Shown here piece by piece: positions 17,803 through 25,388 of a DNA stretch of 33,027 bases. The DNA lies in assembly GCA_903821685.1 (NCBI GenBank), contig CAIJLW010000061.1, positions 1-33,027 of the forward strand. The letters run 5' to 3'. Position 1 is the first letter of the stretch; every line of letters starts with the position of its first letter. The position numbers and the translations under genes are program-made. Origin of the DNA: an uncultured Sphingomonadales bacterium (lineage in GTDB: Bacteria > Pseudomonadota > Alphaproteobacteria > Sphingomonadales > Sphingomonadaceae). A model generated the notes under the pieces. It did no database searches. It was not told the origin of the DNA and worked only from the letters and a program-made list of their open reading frames with translations.

Positions 17803-18527
17803 ACCCGCCCCGCCACCTTAATCGCCGTTGCAAGATCTAACCGCCCATCATAGATCGCGCGGCCCGTAATCACGCCCTCAATGCCGTCCTTCGCATGCAG
17901 CGCGAGCATGTGAATGTCATCAATGCCCTTCACCCCGCCGCTGGCGATCACGGGAATATTCACGCGCCGCGCCAGATCAACCGTCGCGTCTATATTGCAT
18001 CCGGTCAGCATCCCGTCGCGCCCGACATCGGTGAACAGGATTGAGGCTACACCCGCATCTTCGAACCGGCGGGCAAGGTCGATGACAGGCATGTCGGATT
18101 TTTCAGCCCAGCCCTCGGTCGCCACGAACCCGTCGCGTGCATCAACGGCAACGACAATGCCGTCTTCAAACTCGCGCGCCATGTCTTTCACGAACTGCGG
18201 GTCTTTAAGCGCTGCTGTGCCAATCACGAGCCGCGCAACGCCCATATCGAACCAACGCTCGACGGTTTGCGGGTTGCGGATACCGCCGCCCAATTGGATA
18301 TAACCGGGGAAATTTTCGATAATGCCCTCAACCGCTTCGGCATTTTCGGGGCGTCCCGCAAAGGCGCCGTCCAAATCGACCACATGCAGAAATTCCGCAC
18401 CTTGTTCCGCAAATAACATCGCCTGCGCTGCGGGGTCATCGGCATAGACCGTTGCGCGGTTCATATCGCCCTCGGCCAAGCGCACAACTTCGCCGCCCTT
18501 GAGGTCAATCGCGGGAAAAACAATCAC
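17799..18527 (-). CDS. hisA: ProFAR isomerase HisA
   Basis: A 242-residue TIM barrel that isomerises ProFAR to PRFAR, the step before HisHF. Catalytic Asp8 ([12 protein letters not shown]) and Asp129 (VVAVDARDG) stand at the classical positions when the GTG at 18527 is used. That start forms a GTGA overlap with the hisH stop and has GGAG 8 nt upstream. Another GTG at 18536 is in frame but too close to that site. The phosphate motifs [10 protein letters not shown] and IASGGVKG are clear. Translationally coupled to hisH and hisF. Confidence 0.97.
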   Translation of the reverse strand: MIVFPAIDLKGGEVVRLAEGDMNRATVYADDPAAQAMLFAEQGAEFLHVVDLDGAFAGRPENAEAVEGIIENFPGYIQLGGGIRNPQTVERWFDMGVARLVIGTAALKDPQFVKDMAREFEDGIVVAVDARDGFVATEGWAEKSDMPVIDLARRFEDAGVASILFTDVGRDGMLTGCNIDATVDLARRVNIPVIASGGVKGIDDIHMLALHAKDGIEGVITGRAIYDGRLDLATAIKVAGRV

Positions 18528-19135
18528 GGCTTCCACTCCAAAAAGCGTTTGAGGAAATTGATGCCATAAGCCTGGCTTTTTTCAGGATGGAACTGCACAC
18601 CTATGATGTTGTCACGGCCCACCGCAGCAACCAATGCGCCGCCATGGTTTGTGGTCGCCAGAACATCCGTCGCGTCGGCGGCGTCAAAATGATAGCCATG
18701 CAGGAAATAGGCTTCGCCGCGTTCGATAAGCGGCACGCCGTCGCTGGGCACGACATCGTTCCAGCCCATATGCGGGATTTTCAGGCCCGTAGCGGGCGCA
18801 ATCGCGCGCACCGTGCCGGGAATCCAGCCCAGCCCGCGCGTGCTTTTATGTTCCACACCTTCATCGGCAAGCAACTGCATGCCGACGCAGATCCCCAAAA
18901 ATGGTATTCCCTGCGCCCGAACGCGCTGCTCCATCGCGGCGATCATGCCGTCAATGCCGGACAAGGCGGCCATACAATGCGCAAAAGCACCAACACCGGG
19001 CAGAACAACACGATCGGCGTGCGCAACAATGTCAGGATCAGCCGTGACACGCACATCAACCGCGCCCGCAGCCTTCAACGCATTATGCACCGAATGCAGA
19101 TTACCTGCGCCATAATCAATCAGCGCAAGGGTCAC
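18524..19135 (-). CDS. hisH: Imidazole glycerol phosphate synthase glutaminase subunit HisH
   Basis: A 203-residue class I glutamine amidotransferase that supplies ammonia to HisF. The catalytic triad is Cys83 (FLGICVGMQLL), His183 and Glu185 (GVQFHPEKSQ). The N-terminus MTLALIDYGAGNLHSV and the oxyanion stretch LPGVGAF are typical. The ATG at 19135 is 3 nt after the hisB stop and its stop overlaps hisA, so the four genes form one operon hisBHAF. Confidence 0.98.
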   Translation of the reverse strand: MTLALIDYGAGNLHSVHNALKAAGAVDVRVTADPDIVAHADRVVLPGVGAFAHCMAALSGIDGMIAAMEQRVRAQGIPFLGICVGMQLLADEGVEHKSTRGLGWIPGTVRAIAPATGLKIPHMGWNDVVPSDGVPLIERGEAYFLHGYHFDAADATDVLATTNHGGALVAAVGRDNIIGVQFHPEKSQAYGINFLKRFLEWKP

Positions 19136-19138
19136 GGT

Positions 19139-19726
19139 CTAGAGCGTCCCCTTGGTCGACGGAATGGCATCTGCCTTGCGCGGATCAATTTCGACCGCTT
19201 GGCGCAACGCACGGGCCAAGGCCTTGAAGCAGCTTTCGACAATATGGTGGTTGTTTGCGCCGTAGAGGTTTTCAACATGCAGCGTGATACCGGCGCTGGT
19301 CGCAAAGCTGTGGAACCAATGTTCAATCAGCTCAGTGTCCCATTCGCCAAGGCGCGGCATGCCAAGAGAGACCTTCCACACAAAATAGGGCCGCCCCGAA
19401 ATATCGAGCGCGCAGCGAGTCAGCGTCTCATCCATCGGCGCATAAGCCGTACCATAACGCGTGATGCCACGTTTATCGCCAAGCGCCTGCAAAACGGCCT
19501 CGCCAATCGCGATGCCCGTGTCTTCGGTTGTATGGTGCTGGTCGATATGTAAATCGCCCACCGCCTTGACCTTGAGATCAATGAGCGAATGCCGCGACAA
19601 TTGCTCAAGCATATGGTCGAGAAAACCAATGCCTGTGGACACTTCATACACACCAGTGCCGTCAAGGTTCACCTCAACATCAATGGACGTTTCGTTCGTC
19701 TTGCGACTGATAGAGCCTGTACGCAT
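19139..19726 (-). CDS. hisB: Imidazoleglycerol-phosphate dehydratase HisB
   Basis: A 195-residue monofunctional IGPD (no phosphatase domain), which dehydrates imidazole glycerol phosphate. The metal-binding histidine motifs are present: [25 protein letters not shown] and later EHWFHSFA and [17 protein letters not shown]. The ATG at 19726 begins [13 protein letters not shown], the usual N-terminus; the open frame runs further upstream but that part looks non-coding. There is no Shine-Dalgarno, and promoter hexamers end 7 nt before the ATG, so a leaderless mRNA is likely. First gene of the hisBHAF operon and divergent from sspB. Confidence 0.98.
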   Translation of the reverse strand: MRTGSISRKTNETSIDVEVNLDGTGVYEVSTGIGFLDHMLEQLSRHSLIDLKVKAVGDLHIDQHHTTEDTGIAIGEAVLQALGDKRGITRYGTAYAPMDETLTRCALDISGRPYFVWKVSLGMPRLGEWDTELIEHWFHSFATSAGITLHVENLYGANNHHIVESCFKALARALRQAVEIDPRKADAIPSTKGTL

Positions 19727-19733
19727 GGCCGCC

Positions 19734-19761
19734 GATATAGCTGCGCTAGCGCATTTGGCAA
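19734..19761 (-). promoter_or_regulatory. Putative hisB promoter giving a leaderless mRNA
   Basis: On the minus strand TTGCCA (19761-19756), a 16-nt spacer and TATATC (19739-19734), then 7 nt to the hisB ATG. The -35 begins exactly 35 nt before the start codon. No ribosome-binding site is visible. Confidence 0.55.
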
Positions 19762-19784
19762 GTTGGCTTACACCAACAAGCATC

Positions 19785-19813
19785 TTGATTTCGAGCGCTC
19801 GGCGGTCCACCTA
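19785..19813 (+). promoter_or_regulatory. Putative sspB promoter giving a leaderless mRNA
   Basis: TTGATT starts at 19785, exactly 35 nt before the sspB ATG; after 17 nt the -10 position reads CACCTA, a weak match. AAGG directly abuts the ATG, too close to act as a ribosome-binding site. It lies back to back with the hisB promoter. Confidence 0.35.
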
Positions 19814-19819
19814 GCAAGG

Positions 19820-20296
19820 ATGACCGATGAGCATGTTGATAGCCTGATTCCTTATGACGACGTTGTGCAGGAGGCATTGCGCGCCGTTGTTGGCCGCGTG
19901 CTCGGCGATGTTGCGCGTGATGGCCTTCCGGGCGACCATCATTTCTACATCACTTTCAAAACTCAAGCCCCGGGCGTTGCCATTCCGCAGCATCTGCACG
20001 AACGCTTCCCCGATGAAATGACCATTGTGCTTCAGCATAAATATTGGGACTTGAAGGTTGAGGCCGAGCATTTCGAAGTGGGCCTGTCGTTCAGCCAGAT
20101 CCCTTCGCATCTGTTCATTCCTTATTCCGCGATTACCGCCTTCGTTGACCCTGCCGTTGACTTCGCGTTGCAATTCCATGTCGATGCAGGCGAAGGCACG
20201 CCCGAGCCGCATGAAGAGGCCGGCAATGATAGCCCACCGGTGGCGATAGAAGATGGCTCTAACGTCGTTAGCGTGGACTTCGGACGGAAGAAGTGA
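19820..20296 (+). CDS. sspB: SspB-type ClpXP protease adaptor
   Basis: A 158-residue alphaproteobacterial SspB. SspB tethers ssrA-tagged and some other substrates to the ClpXP protease. The core is recognisable: YDDVVQEALRAVVGRVL, HHFYITFKTQAPGV, MTIVLQHKYWDL and the FSQIPSHLFIPYSAI strand with the peptide-groove residues. A flexible acidic linker of about 30 residues leads to a C-terminal ClpX-binding tail (VVSVDFGRKK). The ATG at 19820 is the family start. The stop overlaps the fumC GTG (GTGA), so fumC depends on this gene for translation start. Confidence 0.93.
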   Translation: MTDEHVDSLIPYDDVVQEALRAVVGRVLGDVARDGLPGDHHFYITFKTQAPGVAIPQHLHERFPDEMTIVLQHKYWDLKVEAEHFEVGLSFSQIPSHLFIPYSAITAFVDPAVDFALQFHVDAGEGTPEPHEEAGNDSPPVAIEDGSNVVSVDFGRKK

Positions 20297-21684
20297 CGGG
20301 GAAAACCCGCACGGAAACGGACAGCTTTGGACCGATAGAAGTCCCCAAAAACGCGTATTGGGGCGCACAGACGCAGCGCAGCATCGCAAACTTCCCCTTC
20401 CCTGCGCATGAACGCATGCCGATGGGCATTATCTATGGCCTTACGCATGTGAAGCGCGCCGCAGCGTTGACGCATAGGGCCTCTGGCGCGCTGCCAGCCG
20501 ACATCGCCAATGCCATCATTACCGCAGCCGGCGCCATATTAAGCGGCGAATATGACGCGCAATTCCCGCTTGTCATCTGGCAAACGGGCAGCGGCACGCA
20601 ATCGAACATGAATGTGAACGAGGTTATCGCAGGCATCGCCAATGAGGCGCTGACGGGCACACGCGGCGGCAAAACGCCCGTGCATCCCAATGACCATGTC
20701 AACATGGGCCAATCGTCGAATGACAGCTTCCCCACCGCATTGCACGTTGCGGCGGCGCTGGCGGTGCGCAATGACCTCTTGCCCGCGCTTGGTCGCTTGA
20801 CCGATGCGCTTGCAACAAAAAGCGCCGATTGGCGGGACATCGTTAAAATAGGTCGCACCCATTTGCAGGACGCAACGCCGCTGACTTTAGGACAGGAATT
20901 TTCCGCCTTTGTCGCGCAACTTTCGGCATGCCGCGACAGCATAGAACATGCCGTCACGCATAACATCCAGAAACTGGCACAGGGCGGCACGGCGGTCGGT
21001 ACTGGCCTAAATGCACCCAAAGGCTTTGACTTGGCCATCTCGAACGAGATTTCTGCCGCAACCGGCATCGCGTTTGAGCCCGCCAGCAATAAATTCGAAG
21101 CGCTGGCCTCTAACGATGCTTTGGTGCAGATGTCGGGCACGCTCAATACGCTCGCGGTTGCGCTCACCAAAATCGCCAATGACATCCGCCTGCTAGGCTC
21201 TGGCCCGCGCTCGAGCCTTGGCGAATTGCATTTGCCGGAAAATGAACCCGGCAGTTCAATCATGCCGGGCAAGGTCAACCCGACGCAATGCGAGATGCTG
21301 ACGATGGTCGCGGCGCAAGTCATCGGCAATCATCAGGCGGTGACAGTCGGCGGGCTTCAGGGGCATTTGCAGTTGAATGTGTTCAAGCCCATGATCGGCG
21401 CAAATGTCCTGCGGTCGATTGACCTTCTCGCCGTCGGCATGGACAGCTTTGCTATACATTGCGTCGCGGGTCTTGAGCCTGACCGAACGCGGATAGCCGA
21501 TTTGGTGGAACGATCGCTTATGCTCGTGACCGCGCTTGCTCCGATTATCGGATATGACAATGCCGCCAACATCGCCAAACGTGCACTGCGCGAAGGAACC
21601 ACTTTGCGCCAAGCCGCGTTAGCATCCGGACTGGTTGACGAAGCCACTTTCGACACCCATGTGAGAGCCGAAGACATGGTTTGA
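20293..21684 (+). CDS. fumC: Class II fumarate hydratase FumC
   Basis: A 463-residue iron-independent fumarase that hydrates fumarate to malate in the TCA cycle. It shows the class II signature GSSIMPGKVNP (320-330) with catalytic-loop Ser321/Ser322, and GRTHLQDATPL with His190, matching the E. coli catalytic His. The N-terminus TETDSFGPIEVPKNAYWGAQTQRS is typical. The start is GTG at 20293, in a GTGA overlap with sspB. The enzyme lacks Fe-S clusters and would tolerate oxidative stress. A small membrane-protein gene follows after 37 nt. Confidence 0.98.
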   Translation: MTGKTRTETDSFGPIEVPKNAYWGAQTQRSIANFPFPAHERMPMGIIYGLTHVKRAAALTHRASGALPADIANAIITAAGAILSGEYDAQFPLVIWQTGSGTQSNMNVNEVIAGIANEALTGTRGGKTPVHPNDHVNMGQSSNDSFPTALHVAAALAVRNDLLPALGRLTDALATKSADWRDIVKIGRTHLQDATPLTLGQEFSAFVAQLSACRDSIEHAVTHNIQKLAQGGTAVGTGLNAPKGFDLAISNEISAATGIAFEPASNKFEALASNDALVQMSGTLNTLAVALTKIANDIRLLGSGPRSSLGELHLPENEPGSSIMPGKVNPTQCEMLTMVAAQVIGNHQAVTVGGLQGHLQLNVFKPMIGANVLRSIDLLAVGMDSFAIHCVAGLEPDRTRIADLVERSLMLVTALAPIIGYDNAANIAKRALREGTTLRQAALASGLVDEATFDTHVRAEDMV

Positions 21685-21721
21685 GTGACAATATGTTGAT
21701 GTGCTGCGTGGGAGACGACAA

Positions 21722-21916
21722 ATGCTAAAAACAATCGCAGGTGCCGTTATCGGCGAAGTTATCGGACGCAAAAGCGGCAATGGCTTGCTTGGCGCGGGGC
21801 TTGGCATTGTCGCCACGCGCCTTGCAACACGCTCTATTCCCGGCTTGTTGCTCGTCGGCGGCGCATTTGCGGCCAAAAGCATGTATGACAAAAGCAAGGA
21901 ACGCCAGCGTAGCTGA
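21722..21916 (+). CDS. Small glycine-rich hydrophobic protein
   Basis: A 64-residue protein of unknown function, predicted to lie in the membrane: residues about 3-20 and 27-53 are hydrophobic and rich in Gly and Ala, and the C-terminus is charged (MYDKSKERQRS). GGGAG precedes the ATG at 21722; an in-frame GTG at 21701 is less well placed. It follows fumC by 37 nt on the same strand and may share its transcript. Codon use matches the neighbours, which supports real coding. Confidence 0.7.
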   Translation: MLKTIAGAVIGEVIGRKSGNGLLGAGLGIVATRLATRSIPGLLLVGGAFAAKSMYDKSKERQRS

Positions 21917-21950
21917 TCCGCTTTCGTCGATCACGAACCGCGCTTCCCTC

Positions 21951-21980
21951 TTGACGCGCGCCTAAGCTTTCGCGCAGTAG
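21951..21980 (+). promoter_or_regulatory. Putative gmk promoter giving a leaderless mRNA
   Basis: TTGACG (21951-21956) begins exactly 35 nt before the gmk ATG. After an 18-nt spacer comes CAGTAG (21975-21980), followed by CGG and the start. No Shine-Dalgarno precedes the ATG. The sequence resembles that before acnA (TTGACGCGCG ... ATAGCGG). Confidence 0.45.
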
Positions 21981-21985
21981 CGGAT

Positions 21986-22639
21986 ATGGCCCATACCGAC
22001 ACCCACAAGCCGCATGAATTGGAACGCCGCGGACTGCTATTTGTTCTCTCATCCCCATCGGGTGCGGGTAAATCGACGCTTTCACGGATGCTTTTGAATG
22101 CGGACGCAAAAATCGCATTGTCGGTTTCATACACCACACGCGAACCGCGCCCCGGCGAGATAGAGGGCGTCCATTATCATTTCACCGATACGGCTACATT
22201 CAAGAAAATGGCTGCTGATGGTGAATTTCTGGAATGGGCGCATGTTTTCGGGCATCGCTATGGTACGCCCAAAGGGCCGGTAGAGGAGAAGCTCGCCGCT
22301 GGCTGCGACGTTCTGTTCGACATCGATTGGCAGGGCGCGCAGCAATTATACCAAGAGGCTGGACCAGACGTCGTACGCGTCTTCATTTTGCCACCATCGA
22401 TCGACGAGCTGGAACGCCGCTTACACAGCCGTGCACAAGACAGCGACGCCGTCATTGCAGACCGTATGAGCCGTGCAAAGGCAGAAATCGGGCATTGGGA
22501 CGGTTATGATTATGTGCTCATCAACGACGATGTGCAGGCCTGCTTTGAAAAGATTCAGCAAATCCTTGCGGCCGAAAGGATGAAACGGCGGCGGCAAAAG
22601 GGCTTGATCGGCTTCGTCCGCGACCTCGCGGCGACTTAG
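21986..22639 (+). CDS. gmk: Guanylate kinase
   Basis: A 217-residue guanylate kinase, which phosphorylates GMP and dGMP with ATP. The P-loop is SSPSGAGKST (22-31). The GMP-binding region SVSYTTREPRPGEIEGVHYHF is complete, followed by DGEFLEWAHVFGHRYGTP and FDIDWQGAQQL. Length is usual for the family with a short N-terminal extension (MAHTDTHKPHELERR). The start ATG at 21986 has no ribosome-binding site. It converges on the DUF3429 gene with only 9 nt between the stop codons. Confidence 0.98.
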   Translation: MAHTDTHKPHELERRGLLFVLSSPSGAGKSTLSRMLLNADAKIALSVSYTTREPRPGEIEGVHYHFTDTATFKKMAADGEFLEWAHVFGHRYGTPKGPVEEKLAAGCDVLFDIDWQGAQQLYQEAGPDVVRVFILPPSIDELERRLHSRAQDSDAVIADRMSRAKAEIGHWDGYDYVLINDDVQACFEKIQQILAAERMKRRRQKGLIGFVRDLAAT

Positions 22640-22653
22640 GGTCAGGACCTAAG
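22635..22653. terminator. Short stem-loop joining the convergent gmk and DUF3429 stops
   Basis: CTTAGG (22635-22640) and CCTAAG (22648-22653) are perfect inverted arms, each containing one of the two TAG stop codons, with a further GTC/GAC pairing inside. There is no T-run. It may serve as a weak bidirectional end, or it may just reflect the two facing stop codons. Confidence 0.25.
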
Positions 22654-23125
22654 CAAAAGCCGCCAAAAACAGGGTTATTCCGCCCAAGCCAATCGACAAA
22701 TGCCAACGCAGGTTCATCCAGCCGGGTGGCAATGCGCAGCGCGACGACAACCATCGATCCGCCAAAGGCGATAGCATTAGGAAAATCCCAAGCCATGCCA
22801 GTGATGGGCCGGGCCATTCCCACCCCCAAATCCATGGCAAATAGGTTGCAAGCGACAATAAGCTTGGCGCGACAGCGAGCGCAAATATCCCGTTGGCTGA
22901 CACATCATTGTTGCGCGTGGTAACAGCAAGGCCCCACCACATGCCGCCCAAGAAGCTGAGTATAAATGCAGCATAGCCATAGGCCGCTGCCAGCCCTGTC
23001 CAGCGATACTCCATTCCGGACAACACCATGACAGCAGCAATGACCTGCGGAAGTAATCCTGCATAGCCTGCAACAAACGCCGCCTTTGGAAGCGGTCGTA
23101 AGGTGAATGTCGCGTTGTCTGTCAT
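22649..23125 (-). CDS. DUF3429 family membrane protein
   Basis: A 158-residue inner-membrane protein with about five hydrophobic helices. Features such as GYAGLLPQVIAAV and YGYAAFILSFLGGMWWGLA are typical of the DUF3429 family, which has no established function. The ATG at 23125 has AAGGAAAAGG before it; the longer in-frame start at 23161 is less likely. It lies 67 nt downstream of atp12 and may be the distal gene of that operon or separately transcribed. TAGGT-GAAA-ACCTA, a 5-bp stem with a GNRA-type loop, overlaps the atp12 stop. Confidence 0.85.
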   Translation of the reverse strand: MTDNATFTLRPLPKAAFVAGYAGLLPQVIAAVMVLSGMEYRWTGLAAAYGYAAFILSFLGGMWWGLAVTTRNNDVSANGIFALAVAPSLLSLATYLPWIWGWEWPGPSLAWLGIFLMLSPLADRWLSSRCALPPGWMNLRWHLSIGLGGITLFLAAFA

Positions 23126-23192
23126 TGGCCTTTTCCTTGATTTCGGCGCGTAATTACCCACCCTGCCATCTGCCAGCGAGGTAGGTTTTCAC

Positions 23193-23894
23193 CTATGTTT
23201 CAGCTATTAGCAAATCCAAGAAACGCACTGCAGCCATAAATTCGCCTTCACGATCGCTCCGGTTTTTCTGCGCCCAATGGTCAGCGCCCCATAATTCTTC
23301 CTGCCAAATCTCATCCAGACAGGCGGCCTTCCAAATATCTTCGGCGGTGCCTGCGCGTTCGATGATGGCCAATGTTGCGACAAGCGATCCTGACAAATGC
23401 GCAAGTTTTGCCATGGCGGCCAGTTCAAATGCCCCGCGTGCAGAGACTGCGCGGCGCAAAGTCTCAAGCGTCGCCGCTGGCTGGGGTTGGTGCATGATAC
23501 CTTCGACAATGAGGAAATCGATATCATAATGCCCTTTGGCCCAGTCCAGCCACGGATCCCAAATCTGCGCCTGCCGGTCGGCCAATGCCTCACCAGCCGC
23601 AGCGCGATAACAAAAATTGTCCGTCTCGCCATAGGCCGCAATGGCGGCGGCAAAACCATCATGGTCCGGTGCGATCCGGTCGATGGCTGCATTGGCAAAC
23701 CCCGTATTGGGCATCAGCACGGGGTTCACGTTTTTTTCGACAGCCTCCCATTCGGCCACAACGGCGTCCGCCATTTTTTGCGAGGGCAGCGCCAGCAGAT
23801 TGCCTTTTGGCGTCTTTACCGGACGGCCATCAAGCCGAACGGCGTACCCATAATCACTGGGTTCAAGCGTAACTGCCTTCCAAAATCGCCTCAT
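23193..23894 (-). CDS. ATP12 family F1-ATPase assembly chaperone
   Basis: A 233-residue homologue of mitochondrial ATP12, which in eukaryotes binds the F1 alpha subunit until it assembles with beta. Alphaproteobacteria carry the same family. Recognisable parts are the N-terminal RRFWKAVTLEP...YAVRLDGRPVKTPKGNLL layout, AEWEAVE, the central DNFCYRA stretch and the WDPWLDWA region. The start ATG overlaps the stop of the 79-residue membrane protein (ATGA). It is the last of six overlapping genes starting with the fluoride channel. Confidence 0.92.
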   Translation of the reverse strand: MRRFWKAVTLEPSDYGYAVRLDGRPVKTPKGNLLALPSQKMADAVVAEWEAVEKNVNPVLMPNTGFANAAIDRIAPDHDGFAAAIAAYGETDNFCYRAAAGEALADRQAQIWDPWLDWAKGHYDIDFLIVEGIMHQPQPAATLETLRRAVSARGAFELAAMAKLAHLSGSLVATLAIIERAGTAEDIWKAACLDEIWQEELWGADHWAQKNRSDREGEFMAAVRFLDLLIAET

Positions 23895-24130
23895 TTATCA
23901 GGTGTACTTTTCCATCTTTTCGACAGCAGAACAGGTACGAGCATAAAGCCTATCATGCCGATAAGAAACAAGCCGAAGCCAAGCGCCTTGGGCAATCCAA
24001 ATGCTTCGCGTGCGATGACGGCCAAGCCGACAACCAGCATGATCGCACCCGTAATCCGGCACAGGTTGATAACCAGAAACCGGTATTGCGCGCGTGTTTC
24101 TGCGCGTGATTTATCGTCTGTGGGTGTCAT
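23891..24130 (-). CDS. Small two-helix membrane protein upstream of atp12
   Basis: A 79-residue protein of unknown function with two membrane helices (about 19-42 and 49-70) and charged ends. It overlaps the HAD gene at its start and atp12 at its stop, both as ATGA, so it is produced in step with them. Its place between a phosphatase and an F1-ATPase assembly factor raises a role near ATP synthase assembly, but only position supports that. Confidence 0.75.
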   Translation of the reverse strand: MTPTDDKSRAETRAQYRFLVINLCRITGAIMLVVGLAVIAREAFGLPKALGFGLFLIGMIGFMLVPVLLSKRWKSTPDK

Positions 24131-24789
24131 GCAAAATCCATGAGATAGGTTTTAAGGTCGTCCATGCTTTCGGCGATATAGTCTGCCCCTGCTTCGCGCA
24201 GGTCCTCCACGCTATGATAGCCCCAGTTCACCCCCACGGTCCGCGTGCCTGCCGCACGGCCCATGTGAATGTCATATACCGTATCGCCAATGACCACTGC
24301 GTTGCGTGCATCGGTGCCGGCATCGGCCAGCGCTTGATATACCATTGACGGGTGCGGTTTGGACGGATGGCGATCGGCGGTTTGCAGCGTGACAAACAAG
24401 CCCGTGATGGCATGATGGTCGAGGCAGCGGACCAGCCCGCGATCGGACTTGCCCGTCGCCACGCCCAGCAGCCATCCGCCCGCATCCATTTCCGATAACA
24501 ACGATGCCATCCCGTCATAGAGCGGTTCATCAACCAAGCCATTGTTGCGCAATGTAAGAAACGCAGTCCGGTAATGTTCGGCCATGTCCTGATGGCATTT
24601 ATCCTCTGCATCCGGCAGCAACACGCGCATGGATTCCACCAACGATAACCCAACTACCCGCCGGATATCATGACGCCGCGGTGGGGTCAGCCCAGCGCCC
24701 TCAAACGCATGCTCCATGGCCATGCAGATATTCGCTTGGCTGTCGACCAAGGTCCCGTCGCAATCAAATATGGCAAGGCGGTGCGTCAT
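24127..24789 (-). CDS. HAD-superfamily phosphatase, phosphoglycolate phosphatase-like
   Basis: A 220-residue HAD hydrolase of the Gph/PGP type. Motif I is DCDGT with nucleophile Asp9 and acid Asp11, motif II is Thr112 in VATGKS, motif III is Lys144 in SKPHPSM, and motif IV is Asp169/Asp173 in VIGDTVYD. An alpha-helical cap (about 17-85) follows motif I. Likely substrates are phosphoglycolate or another small phospho-metabolite. Both ends overlap neighbouring genes by 4 nt (ATGA), so it belongs to the fluC-to-atp12 operon. Confidence 0.92.
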   Translation of the reverse strand: MTHRLAIFDCDGTLVDSQANICMAMEHAFEGAGLTPPRRHDIRRVVGLSLVESMRVLLPDAEDKCHQDMAEHYRTAFLTLRNNGLVDEPLYDGMASLLSEMDAGGWLLGVATGKSDRGLVRCLDHHAITGLFVTLQTADRHPSKPHPSMVYQALADAGTDARNAVVIGDTVYDIHMGRAAGTRTVGVNWGYHSVEDLREAGADYIAESMDDLKTYLMDFA

Positions 24790-25388
24790 TCAGGGAGATT
24801 ACGCATCGCGTCGGCAATTGCAATATTGCCGGCCGCCGCCGCGCCATTTGCCGCTGCCTCCCGCATAGCGTCACTTTTGTTTTGTCCAAGTTTCAAGGTG
24901 CTTCGCCATGTGGTGACGTGCATTTCAAACCCGTAAATACCGCGCAGCATTTTTTCGAACAGGCCATCCGTCATTTTGGCGCGTGTCCAAACGGGTTTGG
25001 GCGTCAATTTCAATTCTTGGGAATAAGACAAAGCATCAGATTGAGCGATCAACTCCGCCTCGTCCATTTTACGCGCAGACCCCACCAACTCGACCGCCAC
25101 ATAATTCCATGTAGGAACCTGATCAGGGGCGCCATACCAATCTGGGCTGATATAGCCATCAGGCCCGTTTATAACGAACAGCGCCTCTGCCCCATCAAGA
25201 TATCGGGCAATTACGTTGCCGCGCGCCATGTGAAAACCGATACGGTCCTCGCCAAGAAAAACGAATGGCAGATGCGCCACATGCGGCCCGTCTTGGGTAT
25301 TGAGGAATAGCATGCCAAAGCCGACTTCCTGCGCAAAAGCGCGCATAGCGGCGCGGTCTTCCCACCGAAACGCAGCATTAGGATGCAT
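24786..25388 (-). CDS. PaiB family FMN-binding protein
   Basis: A 200-residue split-barrel flavin-binding protein of the PaiB family (often labelled FMN-binding negative transcriptional regulator). The family hallmarks are the N-terminal MHPNAAFRWED, the central INGPDGYISPDWYG followed by VPTWNYVAVELVG, and the C-terminal KLGQNKSDAMR. In Bacillus PaiB is linked to control of protease and sporulation genes; a regulatory role here is not shown, and an oxidoreductase or haem-related function is possible. The start overlaps the rluC stop by one base (TAATG) and its stop overlaps the HAD start (ATGA). Confidence 0.9.
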   Translation of the reverse strand: MHPNAAFRWEDRAAMRAFAQEVGFGMLFLNTQDGPHVAHLPFVFLGEDRIGFHMARGNVIARYLDGAEALFVINGPDGYISPDWYGAPDQVPTWNYVAVELVGSARKMDEAELIAQSDALSYSQELKLTPKPVWTRAKMTDGLFEKMLRGIYGFEMHVTTWRSTLKLGQNKSDAMREAAANGAAAAGNIAIADAMRNLPE

